Positions 28,401-35,390 are shown, counted from the stretch's first letter. The stretch: 64,000 nucleotides of DNA from Mactra quadrangularis (GCA_025267735.1 CM046308.1:36321267-36385266), one strand, 5' to 3'. The notes: a model not told the origin generated them from the sequence alone. Made by a program: numbers and translations.

Positions 28401-31400
28401 TATGCTACCGGTAATTTAGGATGTTGCTCAGATGACTTTTGTTTCTTTTTTCATCTATATACAGTACCCACCAAAAGTATGGAGACATAAGAAATTTACG
28501 ACAATTCTTGAATTTGGAAGATAATTTTAGTAGAATCATTATTTTTGATATATTTAAGCATGGTTAGTGATAAAATGAAAAACAATTTTCATGAATGCAA
28601 CACTTTTTTAAGATTCAGCATATAACATCCTAAAGCCTCTAAAACTGTGTATTGTAATCATTTTCAATAATAAAGCCTTTATTCTATTTTGTAGGCTCAG
28701 TTATAATAATAATGATAACCAAAAAAAGAAGCATAAGTAAATGGCACTTCAAAGTTAACAGTTATCAATTTTTTTTATAATAGCTATTCAGTTGGCCTAC
28801 AAAGTAAAAATGTCTCCAAACTTTTGGTGGGTACTGTAGATATAAAGATAAATATAGAGTGCAATAAACAACATTATCTATCACCGTAATCATGATGTAA
28901 GGGAATATTTTTACTGTGATTATAATCTCATATATTTATATCATTGTAACAGTCTTATTTCAAGAGTATTTATGTAAGCTGTTACTGACAAAGTATGACA
29001 AATGAATTTACATTTATACATTTAGGTGTAGCATTAATAGGACTCATATTCTAATAAACACAGTATAAAACAAGTAAAAAATTGCTGCTAAATGCAGCAA
29101 AGGGATTGTCACGGCAAACAAAAAAGAATGATTAAGTATAGTCTAAAGGTAACTCAAAAGAGCATTATATTGAATTGTCATGTTAAGGTTTTTCAGTAAT
29201 TAAAAGGTAACTTGTCATAAAACGTTTTTCTGTTCAAATGTAACAATCTCGTTCCAAAAGCCTAGTAAGATTCTCGATACTAGTTAGATTGAGAATCTTG
29301 ACAAATTTGGAGTACGCGAATGGTCTGGATCTAGACACCATCTTTATGCCGACAGGATGTTTGGTTTTAGTTGGATTTATTTCCAGTAATTCATATTAGC
29401 ATGACGCTTAAAAAGATCGGCAGAAGGGAAAACATAGTTCTTCAGAACAGAAGCTATTTACATGACTTATCGCTTCTGTTTAGTCAAGTGCTCCTCACAT
29501 TGCGGATCTGTTCTTACCAATCCGTGTAACCAATCATCTAACTAATGCATAACTGTCCAGCATCTTTGAATTTCGACATTTTGATTTTACAGGCGTGAAC
29601 ATTTGTTGCATTTATTGCATTTATTTTTTAATCACGAGACAGTCATGCAATCTAAATGTGTGTGTCTTTGCCTTGAAATAGAAATATCAGTTTGCGCATA
29701 GTATTTAAGCAGAGGTAGAGAGTCAGCGAGTGAATCTTTCAAACCAGTGTATTAGAGAGTAGTCATACCTTTACTTGTTACGGAAGAATTTTGTTGCCGG
29801 ATACACGAAAGGATTTAACATGTATTTTAATTCCGAAAAGATGCACTTAAATACAAAAGGCAAGCTATTTCGAATAGAAATCATTTTTCTTAATAATGAA
29901 TTCACTCGGACTCGAGAAAACATACTCCATTCGAACAAATAAAAAACTGGCGAGCTTTTCACCTAGGTGTAAATGTCCGTCATTTTAACTCTCTTAAAAT
30001 TACCTGGCCCGTCTGGTCAATAGTCCGTCAATATAGTACCAAACTTTTCATAATTAAAAAAAGTCTGCAAAAATAATCTTACATCTGCTCGATCTATAAC
30101 CAGAAGCAAGTTCAATTACACAAAACGCTACAGTACGTTACATAACGATGCATTCGGAACTCCTCGGTCATACATTTGTTTACCTTAACGCCGGACATTT
30201 CAAAATAGCGTCCAAATATGTCCGAGATTATTCGCAGCAAATGGACGAGGACTTCCGAATGTATCGTTGCGGAACGTTCTATAACGTTCGCAGTTACTGA
30301 ACTCAACCCTGGTCCGTAACTCTTATGCTCTTAAAATTAACTGGTCCGCTGCACTTAATCATAGTTAGAAAAGATCGCCAATAGAGCTCAGTAAGAGTAA
30401 GAATTAAGAGTCAATGTTACACGATTACGCTTCTTTATTTATACAGTCGGCTAATAAGAAAAAAAGGTATATTATTAAAATATATGAATCATATCAAATT
30501 AGTTTTCAAATGATAAATGCTCTATCAGTTGAAATATATAATGTTTACAACAATATGTGATGAAGCAATCGACGATTCTTTTAATAGTTAAAGTCTGCAA
30601 AGTTATTTCTTAAAATATAATTTCGATATTGGTGTCTTATCTTTTCAAATAAAATATTGGCAAATATCAATAATATATGTACTATACACACATTATGATA
30701 CGCATATTTGTTAAACTGTATCCGTATACTAAACTGGTCTCCTGGTCCGGTTGGTTCGCGATTTATACCTACCCCTTTTCGTGTGATTCGAAAGGATTTG
30801 CGGAAATGTGTTGATATAAAACGCTGATTTTTCGTGTGTTGCATTGTTGCAAGAAAAATTGTTTATATGGATTCCCCCAAAAATGATTTTTCTATTTAAC
30901 TTTTAACGGAAATGGGCTGTACTATGACTGCATTAAAAACAATAAATTTGTCGGCAGTGGAAATCGAAAGGATTTTTATCATTTTTTATCACGTGACTTT
31001 TGCCCATTGCTATCAAAATCTACCCACCACAATATCACGGCGTTGAGACGCCGCCGTGAAATCAAAGCGCTGAGGCACTTTATTTGTTTGATAACCAAAT
31101 TAGTGATTTAATATGAAAGTATTTTTTATTTAAAAAGAAATGACCTTTGACTTTGATTGCTAGTGCATTGTAACAAGAACTCAAGGGGCCTTTCTTAGTA
31201 CCATTCAGGGACCAAATGATTACATTTACCATTCATGCACATTTTTTAACGTCATTGGTATGCCGGCATAGAATAACTAACAGAACCTTATATATTTAGA
31301 TGATATTAAAAATAATAAACTCTTACCAAGATTTTTCCGAATTGTCCCGAATTTGATCATAATTTTTTTCAAAACAAACCAATGATTGAAGAACAGGATG

Positions 31401-32115
31401 TACACTGAGATGCACAATTCAAAGCACTTATCACTGATTAAAAGAAAGAGTATGAAAATATCCTATTGTATAAACACAGCAAAAGGGTTAACTTTCAGCC
31501 AAGTTATAACAAGTTAAGAGTTGTCATATTGCATTAAAGTGACAAAATAGTTAATTTCATTAAAAAGGCAAAAAAAAGGTTAATTTTCAGCCAAGTAAAA
31601 CAAGTAAAGCATTACATCCTATTGCATTAAAGTGGCAAAATAAATAATTGCATTAAATAGGCAAAATATTAATTTTTAGCCAAGTCAAAACTAGTAAAGC
31701 ATTGTTCTTTTGCATTAAAGTGGCAAAAATATTAATTGCAATCAAGTGGCAAATGGGTTAATTTTCAGCCAAATCAAATTAGTAAAGCATTACATCCTAC
31801 TGCATTAAAGTTGCAAAAAGTTTATTTTTAATTAAGCCAAGTCAAAACAAGTAAAGCATTACATCCTATTGCATTAAAGTTGCAAAAAGGTGAATTTTGA
31901 GGCAAGTCAAGGTTAGTAAAGCCTTAGAATACCTGTAGATAAAGGTAAACTAAGTGAACTATCACCAGGTTGGGATGTTTTACCGTCTGTATCCCTCTCA
32001 TCTTTACTATCAACTATAAGTGATGTAGACTCTGATTCGTTTACGTCATCACCATCATCATCTTGATCTATTTTAAATGGTTCAGACATCTTTCTACTTC
32101 TGTGAGTCACTTAAT
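1331..32115 (-). CDS. TRPM: TRPM-family cation channel, N-terminal two thirds (15 exons placed)
   Basis: TRPM proteins are tetrameric plasma- or organelle-membrane cation channels with a large cytosolic N-terminus. Joining 15 exons (32115-31933, 28000-27482, 25826-25698, 25275-25093, 23214-22993, 21999-21804, 20886-20682, 19151-19001, 17778-17673, 9724-9609, 8708-8517, 6214-6059, 5428-5250, 2270-2018, 1403-1331) gives about 945 residues. Every junction has AG/GT signals and matching phase, except for a one-base discrepancy in exon 25698-25826. Order of domains: disordered acidic/Ser-rich tail (1 to about 250), SLOG/LSDAT domain (about 270-590), TRPM homology repeats (about 590-920), and a hydrophobic pre-S1 segment (about 922-945). 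S1-S6, the pore and the C-terminus are left of the window. A 5' non-coding exon and the promoter were not located. TRPM2-like is the best guess among subfamilies, but the C-terminal enzymatic domain that would decide is not present. The family call is strong and the subfamily call weak. Confidence 0.93.
2018..2270 (-). CDS. TRPM: TRPM exon, last homology repeats before membrane domain
   Basis: The exon has 253 bp, with TTTCAG|AGAG and TTTAAG|GTACAT. It encodes EFGEMALGALAICWRDSSLQ, KSVIEIAHDAGYIHFLAHPS and CQKWLTKKFHGHLHFKELNW, matching the TRPM pattern 'fe..A......cy..d......L........kt.l.lA......fv.h...q..l...W.G.l'. Phases 2 and 0 agree. Confidence 0.93.
2765..3032 (-). pseudogene. PIF/Harbinger transposase fragment, frameshifted
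   Basis: The frame from 3032 reads GDRSLSYNFRVAPNTIS and then TTMEEWTAIAENFEKICHA, the typical segment preceding the first catalytic Asp in Harbinger DDE nucleases. In the next frame the DNA continues as CCGALDGKHVTVICLW, containing the diagnostic G-A-L/M-D-G-K-H motif with the catalytic Asp. A one-base shift near 2840 therefore separates the two halves. The remainder of the nuclease was not found. Confidence 0.8.
3093..3388 (+). mobile_element. tRNA-headed SINE, family 1, full length with 15-bp target duplication
   Basis: The head has A box TAGCTCAGTTGGTAG and B box GGTTCGATTCC. The body includes TCTCCCTCCTACCA and GCAGTTGTCAGTC, and the tail is TATGACCTATAAAATGTGTTGC. The element is flanked by identical 15-bp repeats GTAGAGGCATCTGAG (3078-3092 and 3389-3403). 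The head folds like a tRNA 5' half but is not a functional tRNA gene. Confidence 0.92.
3431..3720 (+). mobile_element. tRNA-headed SINE, family 1, diverged copy
   Basis: The head is GTCTGGCTAGCTAAGTTGG with B box GATTCGATTCC. The body and the tail (GATATGACCTTAACAACGTGTTGC) are colinear with the copy at 3093. Both copies lie inside the Harbinger relic, 43 bp apart. Confidence 0.88.
5250..5428 (-). CDS. TRPM: TRPM exon, homology repeat (CLMIWAVLMNRHKLAKKLW)
   Basis: The exon has 179 bp, with TTGTAG|GCAATC and CAAC|GTAAGT. It encodes INCLMIWAVLMNRHKLAKKL followed by WNVCDQPIGLALICSR, a very close match to the TRPM repeat 'lF.WAil.nR.e.A..fWe...dpi..AL.as'. This is a strong family identifier. 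Confidence 0.94.
5545..5567 (+). repeat. Poly-A tract
   Basis: This is a run of about 23 A residues in the TRPM intron. It may be the tail of a retroposed sequence, but no head was recognised. Confidence 0.7.
6059..6214 (-). CDS. TRPM: TRPM exon, linker and homology repeats
   Basis: The exon has 156 bp, phase 0-0, with TTTCAG|TTACC and AAAAAG|GTTATT. The peptide begins LPHQPLGDNFLSEYLNKLIY and ends NAPLAEKK. The conservation pattern is weaker than in its neighbours, but the exon continues the frame between two clear TRPM exons. A SINE insertion with a 50-bp target duplication starts six bases into the upstream intron. Confidence 0.8.
6270..6585 (-). mobile_element. tRNA-headed SINE, family 1, minus orientation, 50-bp flanking duplication
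   Basis: In reverse complement it shows GCCCGGCTAGCTCACTTGG, B box GGGTTCGATTCC and tail GGCGTTAAACCCAACAAAC. Flanks 6220-6269 and 6586-6635 are the same 50 bases with one mismatch (T/A), beginning ATAAATATATATACC. That is far longer than a usual SINE target duplication. Confidence 0.92.
7294..7600 (+). mobile_element. tRNA-headed SINE, family 1, decayed head
   Basis: The head CCGCCCGATTAGCTAAG and a degraded B box (GTAGGTTTCATTTTA) are followed by the family body and tail (GGCGTTAAATCCC). Flanks AGCAATCGGGT (7283-7293) and AGCAATCGAGT (7603-7613) form an 11-bp duplication with one mismatch. Confidence 0.88.
7640..7860. other. GC-richer unassigned block in TRPM intron
   Basis: This block is richer in G+C than its surroundings and is open in two opposite frames. 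Neither translation resembles a known family and no splice sites fit the TRPM phases. It is probably a fragment of an unrecognised repeat. Confidence 0.3.
8517..8708 (-). CDS. TRPM: TRPM exon, homology repeats (ALLQKDREDFIELFMSQGV)
   Basis: The exon has 192 bp, phase 0-0. It encodes a helix-turn-helix repeat (FQKALLQKDREDFIELFMSQ), then a linker with FLNHKKLKLLFEKA, typical of the 'aL..dr.dFv.lfl..G' TRPM repeat. The 52-bp satellite array starts about 130 bp beyond its acceptor. Confidence 0.92.
8836..9497. repeat. Tandem satellite, 52-bp unit, about 12-13 copies
   Basis: The unit starts ATCTGATGCAGCATTAAACG, continues TGATCTGTCAAAGTC, and repeats every 52 bases. Central copies are near identical (differences mainly CG/TG in AAACGTG versus AAATGTG). 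The right half shows a higher-order alternation of CAACTTTTATCTG-like and GTCACCTG-like junctions. It lies in the TRPM intron between exons 8708 and 9609. Confidence 0.95.
9609..9724 (-). CDS. TRPM: TRPM exon, first homology repeat (LTIDWNRPDLAREIF)
   Basis: The exon has 116 bp, with AATTATAG|GTGAA and CCAAA|GTTAGG. It contains QNDLQLTIDWNRPDLAREIF, equivalent to the TRPM 'L.LAv.WnR.DiA...if' motif at the start of the ankyrin-like TRPM homology repeats. Phases 1 and 0 match. Confidence 0.92.
10323..10704 (+). mobile_element. Tc1/mariner-like MITE, copy 1
   Basis: The left end is CAGTAGCCACCAAAAGT after a TA, and the right end is TTTTGGTGGGTACTTTA. The 380-bp interior is colinear with the copy at 28460-28838. 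TA at both ends and a CAGT start fit Tc1/mariner, though no transposase is present. Confidence 0.85.
12035..12477. mobile_element. Foldback DNA element with about 200-bp arms and 6-bp target duplication
   Basis: Arms CAGCATGGGGAATCACGTGA and TCACGTGATTCCCCATACTG are terminal. Pairing continues inward through TACGTAACCGATTTTTATCA, AGCAGCACAAAATTCTCTT and CAACCCCACAACG to a loop near 12260. The element is flanked by TATCCT at 12029-12034 and 12478-12483. It has no coding capacity and would form a long hairpin in single-stranded DNA or RNA. Confidence 0.92.
13190..14036 (+). repeat. Degraded dispersed repeats ending in CGAGCTAA
   Basis: The phrase GTCACATGAGATGTGGTTGA with AATAAGGAAC occurs three times (about 13190, 13352, 13838), each preceded by a GGGGAGA...CTCTGAAAA block in two of them. 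The right end (13957-14030: GACGCGGAGGCCGACG ... CTCTCCATT ... AGTCGAGCTAAAAA) resembles the 3' end of the satellite-bearing element at 33680-33760. Confidence 0.65.
14787..15138. mobile_element. 352-bp MITE with 22-bp terminal inverted repeats
   Basis: The left end is TAAAGGTACTTGTTCACAGA and the right end is TCTGTGAATGAGTACCTTTA. TTAA is found at both edges (14786-14789 and 15136-15139), so a TTAA or TA target is likely. A related left end is seen at 36931. Confidence 0.85.
15399..15812. repeat. Tandem satellite, 44-bp unit, about 9 copies
   Basis: The unit runs TCAAGAATAAGCATCAATAA then CTAATGCAAGGGTCGATGAAAA. Two variant types (CTAATGCAAGGGTCGATG and CTATAGCAAGGGTCGGCC) alternate irregularly, suggesting expansion of a two-unit block. 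Confidence 0.93.
16204..16624 (+). mobile_element. hAT-like MITE (CAGGGCTTGAA ends), copy 1
   Basis: It starts CAGGGCTTGAATTTAAGCTC and ends CAACTTCGAGCCCTA. It is colinear with the reverse complement of 20205-20607. CAGGG-type termini suggest hAT, but an exact 8-bp duplication was not confirmed. Confidence 0.75.
17673..17778 (-). CDS. TRPM: TRPM exon ending in DLDKFILRALFK
   Basis: The exon has 106 bp, with TATTTCAG and AAAT|GTAAGT. It encodes FFTVINIKGWGSCIKDLDKF followed by ILRALFK, matching the conserved TRPM stretch (D-L-D-x-x-I-L-x-A-L-L-K) that closes the SLOG domain. The split Cys codon is completed by the next exon, 7.9 kb away. Confidence 0.9.
18331..18622 (+). mobile_element. tRNA-headed SINE, family 2, full length with 13-bp target duplication
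   Basis: The head is CGATAGTGCAGTTGGTAGCG with B box GGGTTCGAATCCC. The body has TACCCTTCCATGAAAATTTG and ACTGGTTATAGACAATGGTC. The tail GACCTAAATTGTGTTGACAC is followed by an A-rich end. Flanking TAAAGTGTAATAT occurs at 18318-18330 and 18623-18635. Confidence 0.93.
19001..19151 (-). CDS. TRPM: TRPM exon after SLOG motif
   Basis: The exon has 151 bp, with TTTCAG|GTCTGA and CCGAT|GTAAGT. It encodes YVENFLKPELLKMIMRNYSS and a second helix ending VLRDKLIQCVTLASD. This corresponds to the helical stretch that follows the Gly-rich SLOG motif in TRPM proteins. Phases 2 and 0 agree with both neighbours. Confidence 0.85.
19191..19507. mobile_element. MITE-like element rich in ATCGAT, GAGCTGTCAT ends
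   Basis: GAGCTGTCATCGATTC at the left pairs with TCAATGACAGCTC at the right. Between them the motif ATATCGAT/CGATAT occurs many times near both ends, pairing the arms further. The superfamily is unassigned. It lies 39 bp upstream of TRPM exon 19001-19151. Confidence 0.72.
19621..19860 (+). repeat. Dispersed repeat, copy A
   Basis: It begins CAAGAAATGTAATGTGGAAA, includes GGTAGAGTTG...CTTTCTAATTCTGTTCATCA, and ends with ACACAATTGTTAACGACACC. It is directly repeated at 20904-21200. Confidence 0.85.
20205..20607 (-). mobile_element. hAT-like MITE (CAGGGCTTGAA ends), copy 2
   Basis: The reverse complement starts CAGGGCTTGAATTTAAGCTC and ends TTTGAGCC. Internal blocks TACTCACAATTTTCAAAAT and TTGACTTGCAAATTCTTGCG match copy 1 in inverse orientation. 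Confidence 0.75.
20682..20886 (-). CDS. TRPM: TRPM exon, SLOG C-terminal part (LKGSGGIADILAY)
   Basis: The exon has 205 bp and begins two bases into a codon. It encodes IPVVGLLVQGSPKNIDQVLF and PVVVLKGSGGIADILAYVY, the hallmark TRPM SLOG motif (vertebrate forms read P-V-V-x-x-x-G-S/T-G-x-x-x-D-I-L/I). Boundaries are ATTACAG and ATAA|GTAAGT. A dispersed repeat copy begins about 18 bp upstream of its acceptor. Confidence 0.94.
20904..21200 (+). repeat. Dispersed repeat, copy B, with partial inverted ends
   Basis: It is colinear with 19621-19860 and extends further right to AAATCCGGCTAATAAA, which is the inverse of its internal TTAAAGCCGGATT. This suggests that the mobile unit is about 20931-21200, attached to older sequence. 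It begins about 18 bp outside TRPM exon 20682-20886, so it supplies the branch-point region of that intron. Confidence 0.8.
21804..21999 (-). CDS. TRPM: TRPM exon, SLOG central part (HSHFIMIEED)
   Basis: The exon has 196 bp, enters in phase 0 and leaves in phase 1. It contains LNPDHSHFIMIEEDERD, equivalent to the TRPM 'L...hshfiLvDdgt' motif, then a basic helix (AIEQQFSRQIKKKKKFQRL). Boundaries are CATTGTAG and ATAG|GTAAAA. Charged, variable residues at its start look like a lineage-specific loop. Confidence 0.9.
22993..23214 (-). CDS. TRPM: TRPM exon, SLOG core with WIITNGIDAG motif
   Basis: This exon has 222 bp, phase 0-0, with flanking TTTGTAG and ACG|GTAATA. It encodes AANATNMWIITNGIDAGIPK, the equivalent of the TRPM motif in which a tryptophan and two isoleucines lead into a Gly-rich turn (usually a G where this protein has N). 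It continues through a helix (IIGDAVNEHN) to RRRRLTLIGIVPKDAVPYGT, the second beta strand of the nucleotide-binding-like fold. This is the most diagnostic TRPM segment of the window. Confidence 0.93.
23772..24739. mobile_element. Foldback element with TTAA target site, 0.97 kb
   Basis: The ends TTAAGGTGGGTCGGTACC and GGTATCGACCCACCTTAA are flanked by TTAA on both sides. Pairing continues inward (CGATTTTATCTCC-type blocks, TTCACCGATTATGATATAAG, GGTGGTCAAATTC against GAATTTGACCACC, CGTTCACAG against GAACGTTC) almost to the centre near 24190. TTAA use recalls piggyBac or Kolobok; no transposase is present. Three short open frames here are arm artefacts. Confidence 0.88.
25093..25275 (-). CDS. 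TRPM: TRPM exon, start of SLOG domain
   Basis: Positions 25275-25093 have TTTTCAG and CAAG|GTAAGC boundaries, 61 codons in phase 0-0. The peptide contains NPNIVLSIISSCENFKPWKS, which matches the opening of the TRPM SLOG region (in vertebrate TRPMs a hydrophobic strand followed by a Gly- or Ser-containing loop and then a helix ending before the 'gi.kaa..t..wiitgG' motif). It joins directly to the AANATNMWIITNG exon. Confidence 0.9.
25470..25690 (+). mobile_element. 5'-truncated SINE, family 1
   Basis: The tRNA head is missing. The body (TCTCCCTCCTACCACTGATT, CAGTTGTCAGTCACTGA) and tail (ATGACACAATGTGTTGCTAT, AATAAACCC) are present. Its A-rich end reaches the donor-side edge of TRPM exon 25698-25826. 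Confidence 0.8.
25698..25826 (-). CDS. TRPM: TRPM exon with a one-base frame discrepancy
   Basis: The acceptor TTATTACAG ends before 25826 and the donor GAG|GTATGA follows 25698. In the frame set by the upstream exon it reads TDKKLDGLDPSMNVIDLDDV and then runs into a stop at the donor. In the +1 frame its last 18 codons read GTLRRISFVKDSSALEYE, which joins the next exon (LKKDCLCVGY) in phase. The exon is 129 bp where 128 bp would fit. Either there is a one-base insertion near 25750, real or from assembly, or a downstream acceptor GAG|GAACG at 25750 is used; that acceptor restores the frame but has a poor pyrimidine tract. The tail of a 5'-truncated SINE lies directly beyond the donor. Confidence 0.65.
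25996..26043. repeat. Short near-perfect palindrome
   Basis: CTATCAGGGCTTTTTGATTA at the left pairs with TAATCAAAAAGCCCTAATAG at the right, around a few central bases. This would form a strong hairpin in the TRPM intron. It might be two inverted transposon ends joined. Confidence 0.8.
27081..27415. mobile_element. Insertion bounded by inverted (TAA)n-CTTTATT ends
   Basis: The left edge AATAATAAAGACTTTATTAA and right edge TTAAATAAAGTCGTTATTAT are inverse copies with triplet microsatellites. They bracket about 335 bp directly beyond the donor of TRPM exon 27482-28000. The exon's open frame runs into this element. Confidence 0.6.
27482..28000 (-). CDS. TRPM: TRPM exon, long disordered N-terminal segment (residues 53-225)
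   Basis: This 519-bp exon has acceptor TTTTTTAG|ATGTC at 28000 and donor AGAA|GTGAGAG after 27482. It encodes about 173 residues rich in Ser, Pro, His and Asn, with basic Ser-Lys clusters (for example SKQSMSSKKSGRKL) and no recognisable fold. The reading frame stays open past the chosen donor to 27387, ending in an Asn run made by an ATT microsatellite. The inner donor was chosen because GTGAGA fits the consensus and its phase 1 fits the next exon. A long disordered head before the SLOG domain is unusual for TRPM, and the stretch may be lineage-specific. Confidence 0.72.
28460..28838 (+). mobile_element. Tc1/mariner-like MITE, copy 2
   Basis: It begins TA-CAGTACCCACCAAAAGT and ends ACTTTTGGTGGGTACTG-TA, so TIRs and TA duplications are better preserved than in copy 1 at 10323. 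The interior is colinear over the full 375 bp. Confidence 0.9.
28839..31486. other. TRPM intron, mostly unassigned
   Basis: No exon was recognised. A small inverted repeat lies at 30131-30283 (GATGCATTCGGAACTCCTCG against CGAGGACTTCCGAATGTATC). Several AACGTTC motifs surround it. Open frames at 29771-29962 and 30581-30844 have no family resemblance. Confidence 0.5.
31487..31915. repeat. Degenerate tandem repeat in TRPM intron
   Basis: Phrases GCATTAAAGTGGCAAAA and TCAGCCAAGT...ACAAGTAAAGCATTACATCC recur about five to six times at irregular spacing (roughly 60-110 bp). The array ends about 20 bp from the donor of exon 31933-32115. Confidence 0.82.
31933..32115 (-). CDS. TRPM: TRPM exon with start codon (residues 1-52)
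   Basis: The acceptor is TTACAG before 32115. About 26 bases of 5' UTR precede an ATG at 32089-32087, and the donor ACAG|GTATTC follows 31933. The peptide starts MSEPFKIDQDDDGDDVNESE and is acidic and Ser/Thr-rich with no fold visible. The phase-1 end joins the next exon to make an Asp codon. This ATG was chosen because the only upstream in-frame candidate is a GTG. The acceptor in front of the 5' UTR implies at least one further upstream non-coding exon, which was not identified. Confidence 0.8.
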
Positions 32116-32224
32116 CTGTAATAAACAGTGATTAATAAACATTAGTACAGAACAGAACAAACCTTTGTTGTCTCACATCATGTTATATGAGCAAATTAAA
32201 TGAACAATAAGTAAACAAATAAGT

Positions 32225-33760
32225 AACAAGAGCAGTCCACGGACAGCGCGCTCGACTATTCTGGGTATTCGTGTAAACGACAGCAACAACCAATGCTGGA
32301 GTTATGCAACTTAGTAATTGACCTTCATTCCTAACCCCGTTGACATGAGTGAAGTTTTAAGTGAATCCCTTCAGTAGGTTCAAAAATAAAATGTTGCACC
32401 AAAAATTTTAACCAAAAAAATCTAAGTATTAGAGGGCCATTATCCAGTCAAAATTCTTGCTAGAGTTATGCAACTTGATATTTGACGTCAATTAGTACCC
32501 CTGTAGACATGTGTGAAGTTTCAAGCGAATCACTTCAGTAGTTTCAAAGATAAAATGTTGCACCAAAAAACTTAACCAAGAAATTTTATGAGTATAAAAG
32601 AGCCATAATCCAGTCAAAAGTCATGATAGAGTTATGCAGCTTGGTAGTTGACCTCCTATAGTAATCACGTAGACATGAGTAAAGTTTCAAGTGAATCCCT
32701 TCAGTAGTTTCAAAGATAAATTGTTGCGCCAAAAAACTTAACCAAGAAATTTAAAAGTAAAAAAGGGCCATAGTCCAGTCAAAAGTCATGATAGAGTTAA
32801 GCAGCTTTGTAGTTGACCTCCAATAGAAATCACGTAGACATGTGTAAAGTTTCAAGTGAATCCCATCAGTAGTTTCAAAGATAAAATGTTGCACCAACAA
32901 TCTTAACCAAGAAATTTATAAGAATAAAAGGGCCACAAGCCAGTCAAGTCATGATAGAGTTATGCAGTTTCGTAGTTGACCTCCAATAGTAATACCGTAG
33001 ACATGTGTAAAGTTTCAAGTGTTAAAAAGGGCCATAATCCATCCAAAAGTCAATCTAGAGATACGCAGCTTGGTAGTTGACCTCCAATAGTAATCCTGTA
33101 GACATGTGTAAAGTTTCAAGTAGTTTCAAAGATAAAATGTTGCACCAAAAAACTTAACCAAAAAATTTATAAGTATAAAAGGGCCATAATCCAGTCAAAA
33201 GTCAATCTAGAGTTATGCAACTTGACATTTGACCTCCAATAGTAATCCCGTAGACATGTGTAAAGTTTCAAGTGAATCCCTTTAGTAGTTGCCAAGAAAA
33301 AATATTGCACCAAAAAACTTTACCAAGAAATTTTATAAGTATAAAAGGGTCATAATTCAGTCCAAATTCATGATAGAGTTATGCAGCTTGATAGTTGACC
33401 TCCAATAGTAATCCCGTAGACATGTGTAAAGTTTCAAGCGAATCCCTTCAGTAGTTGCAAAGAAAAAGGTTGCACCTAAAAACTTGATCAAGAAATGTCT
33501 AAGTATATAAGAGCCATAATTTAGTCCAAATTCATCCAAGAGTTATGTAACTTTGTATTTGAACTCCAATGGTAACCCCGTAAACATAAATAAAGTTTAA
33601 AGTGAATCCCTCCAGTACTTGCAGAGATATAAAAGAAACAAAAATGTTGCACCTAAAAACTTAACCAAGAAGTGTTACGCCGACGCCGACGCCACCGCCG
33701 ACACCGACGCACAGCTGAGTAGGATGTCTCCACTTTTCTTCAAATAGTCGAGCTAAAAAA
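32225..33760 (+). mobile_element. Satellite-bearing mobile element (nine units of about 165 bp)
   Basis: The core phrase AGAGTTATGCAGCTTGGTAG recurs at about 32301, 32465, 32631, 32795, 32959, 33060, 33212, 33378 and 33542. Spacing is 164-166 bp except one unit of about 101 and one of 152. The array is framed by a left end with CAGCGCGCTCGACTATT and a right end with a GACGCC-rich tract then CAAATAGTCGAGCTAAAAAA; CTCGACTATT and AATAGTCGAG are inverse. The layout recalls the bivalve pearl/Helitron-like elements with internal satellites, and a 3' CTAA would fit a Helitron. Assignment is by inference. Confidence 0.75.
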
Positions 33761-35390
33761 ATCAATAAAACAATTTAGTACATGAAGAGGTATAAGAATT
33801 TATCTAGTAATAAATCAGACCAGTAGAAATATATGGTAGTAGGAACAATGATTTTTATACATTATTGCTCAGAATCACAAATTACAAAAAATCCTACTTG
33901 GTACTCATAATTCTAATTAGGTACTAAGGTAAACATTAGATTACAGATGATGTTAATAGCGTGCATAGGGATTAAAAGATTCTAGAGTGAAGTTAGAACT
34001 GTTTGAATGAATTTGACCATTTAAATGACAGTAACAGTCAACTTAATGTTTTGCCTTATATTCATTTCTTTCTTTTTTACCAAATAAGTTGTAGTTTATT
34101 TTTTTCTTAACGCTACAAGCTGTTTTTACTTAACATGATGAAAAAGATTGAAAGCATAAACAATCAAATATTAAAATTTATCATCAAAGAGAAATATCCT
34201 CTTTGCATGATTGATCAATGTAATAATTTTTAAAACATTTATGAAAATATATAATAAAAAACAATTAATGGAACTAGTGTATAATGCCCTTAGGCAGTCA
34301 TGATTGAGTTATGCATAAATTAGTGTCATTTATCTTTTTTTATGATACTTGAGGGAGATATTAGATTTTAATCATATATTGCCTAAGAGTAGATATTAAA
34401 ACTACAAATTAATGTGAAAGAGTAGAATATTTATACAATAATTAATTTTTTAAGATCATTACAAATTTGCATAATATTTACTTCACCTGTATACAACGTA
34501 ACACTAAAGAAGATAATGTCAGCTTGACATACATAGGTAAATCATAAAAGCAAAATTAAATCTCAACTTATACAAAATAACAATATCATCTTTCAGTTTC
34601 ATGGACGATTAATTTCATTATCTTAACTGTTTACTGGTGACTCATATTCCATGAAAACTGAACATGTTCTTTCTCACAAATTTCTTCTTATGTCTAAAAT
34701 CTAGGACAAAATATGACAACATTTGATCCTTTGACCCATAAAATTGTGACCTTGACCTTAACAGTTAACTGACAAAAATAGAATGATTATATTATATTTA
34801 TTAAAGGTTTTGAGATCAATAAACATAATATCAATTAAATGTTAGAATGTTTGATCTTAACCAATCATGTCTCCTTTCAGTTAAGTTGACATTATTACTG
34901 TGATATATATCAAAACATGATCAACGATATGAAAATATTAAACAAGAAAAGATTAATGCAAAGCATTAAATACCGCCGGATAGTGATAACATTATATATA
35001 TGTACATACAAAAAAGAGAAAACAAAGATATATGCGGCAAAAGGCGCAGTTTATAAATCTATATAGATACTACATTATTTCTTTTTATAAACTTTTATAA
35101 AAAAAACATTGCTTATTGGCCATCAATTACATCAATATATTTATGCTTACTAAAATATAAGCACCTATCATATTATTAAATTATAATCAATCATGGTCTG
35201 ATAATTCTTCTCTTTATATCGTCAGTTTTAGTGTCACTATTTTAGACCGTTCCTCAAAGTTATTCTGTTATTATCAAACGGTCCGTAAATAGACTTACGG
35301 CCCGTTTGTGTTTAAAATGTACTCGCATGTCTACGTGTTTTAGTCTAAAGCAGTAGCCTGTTCAATTATCCCGAACGTTCAAAAACGTTC
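33761..35390. other. AT-rich intergenic sequence
   Basis: No open frame of note and no recognised repeat. It is the likely location of the TRPM promoter and 5' UTR exon, but nothing could be pinned down. Confidence 0.4.
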
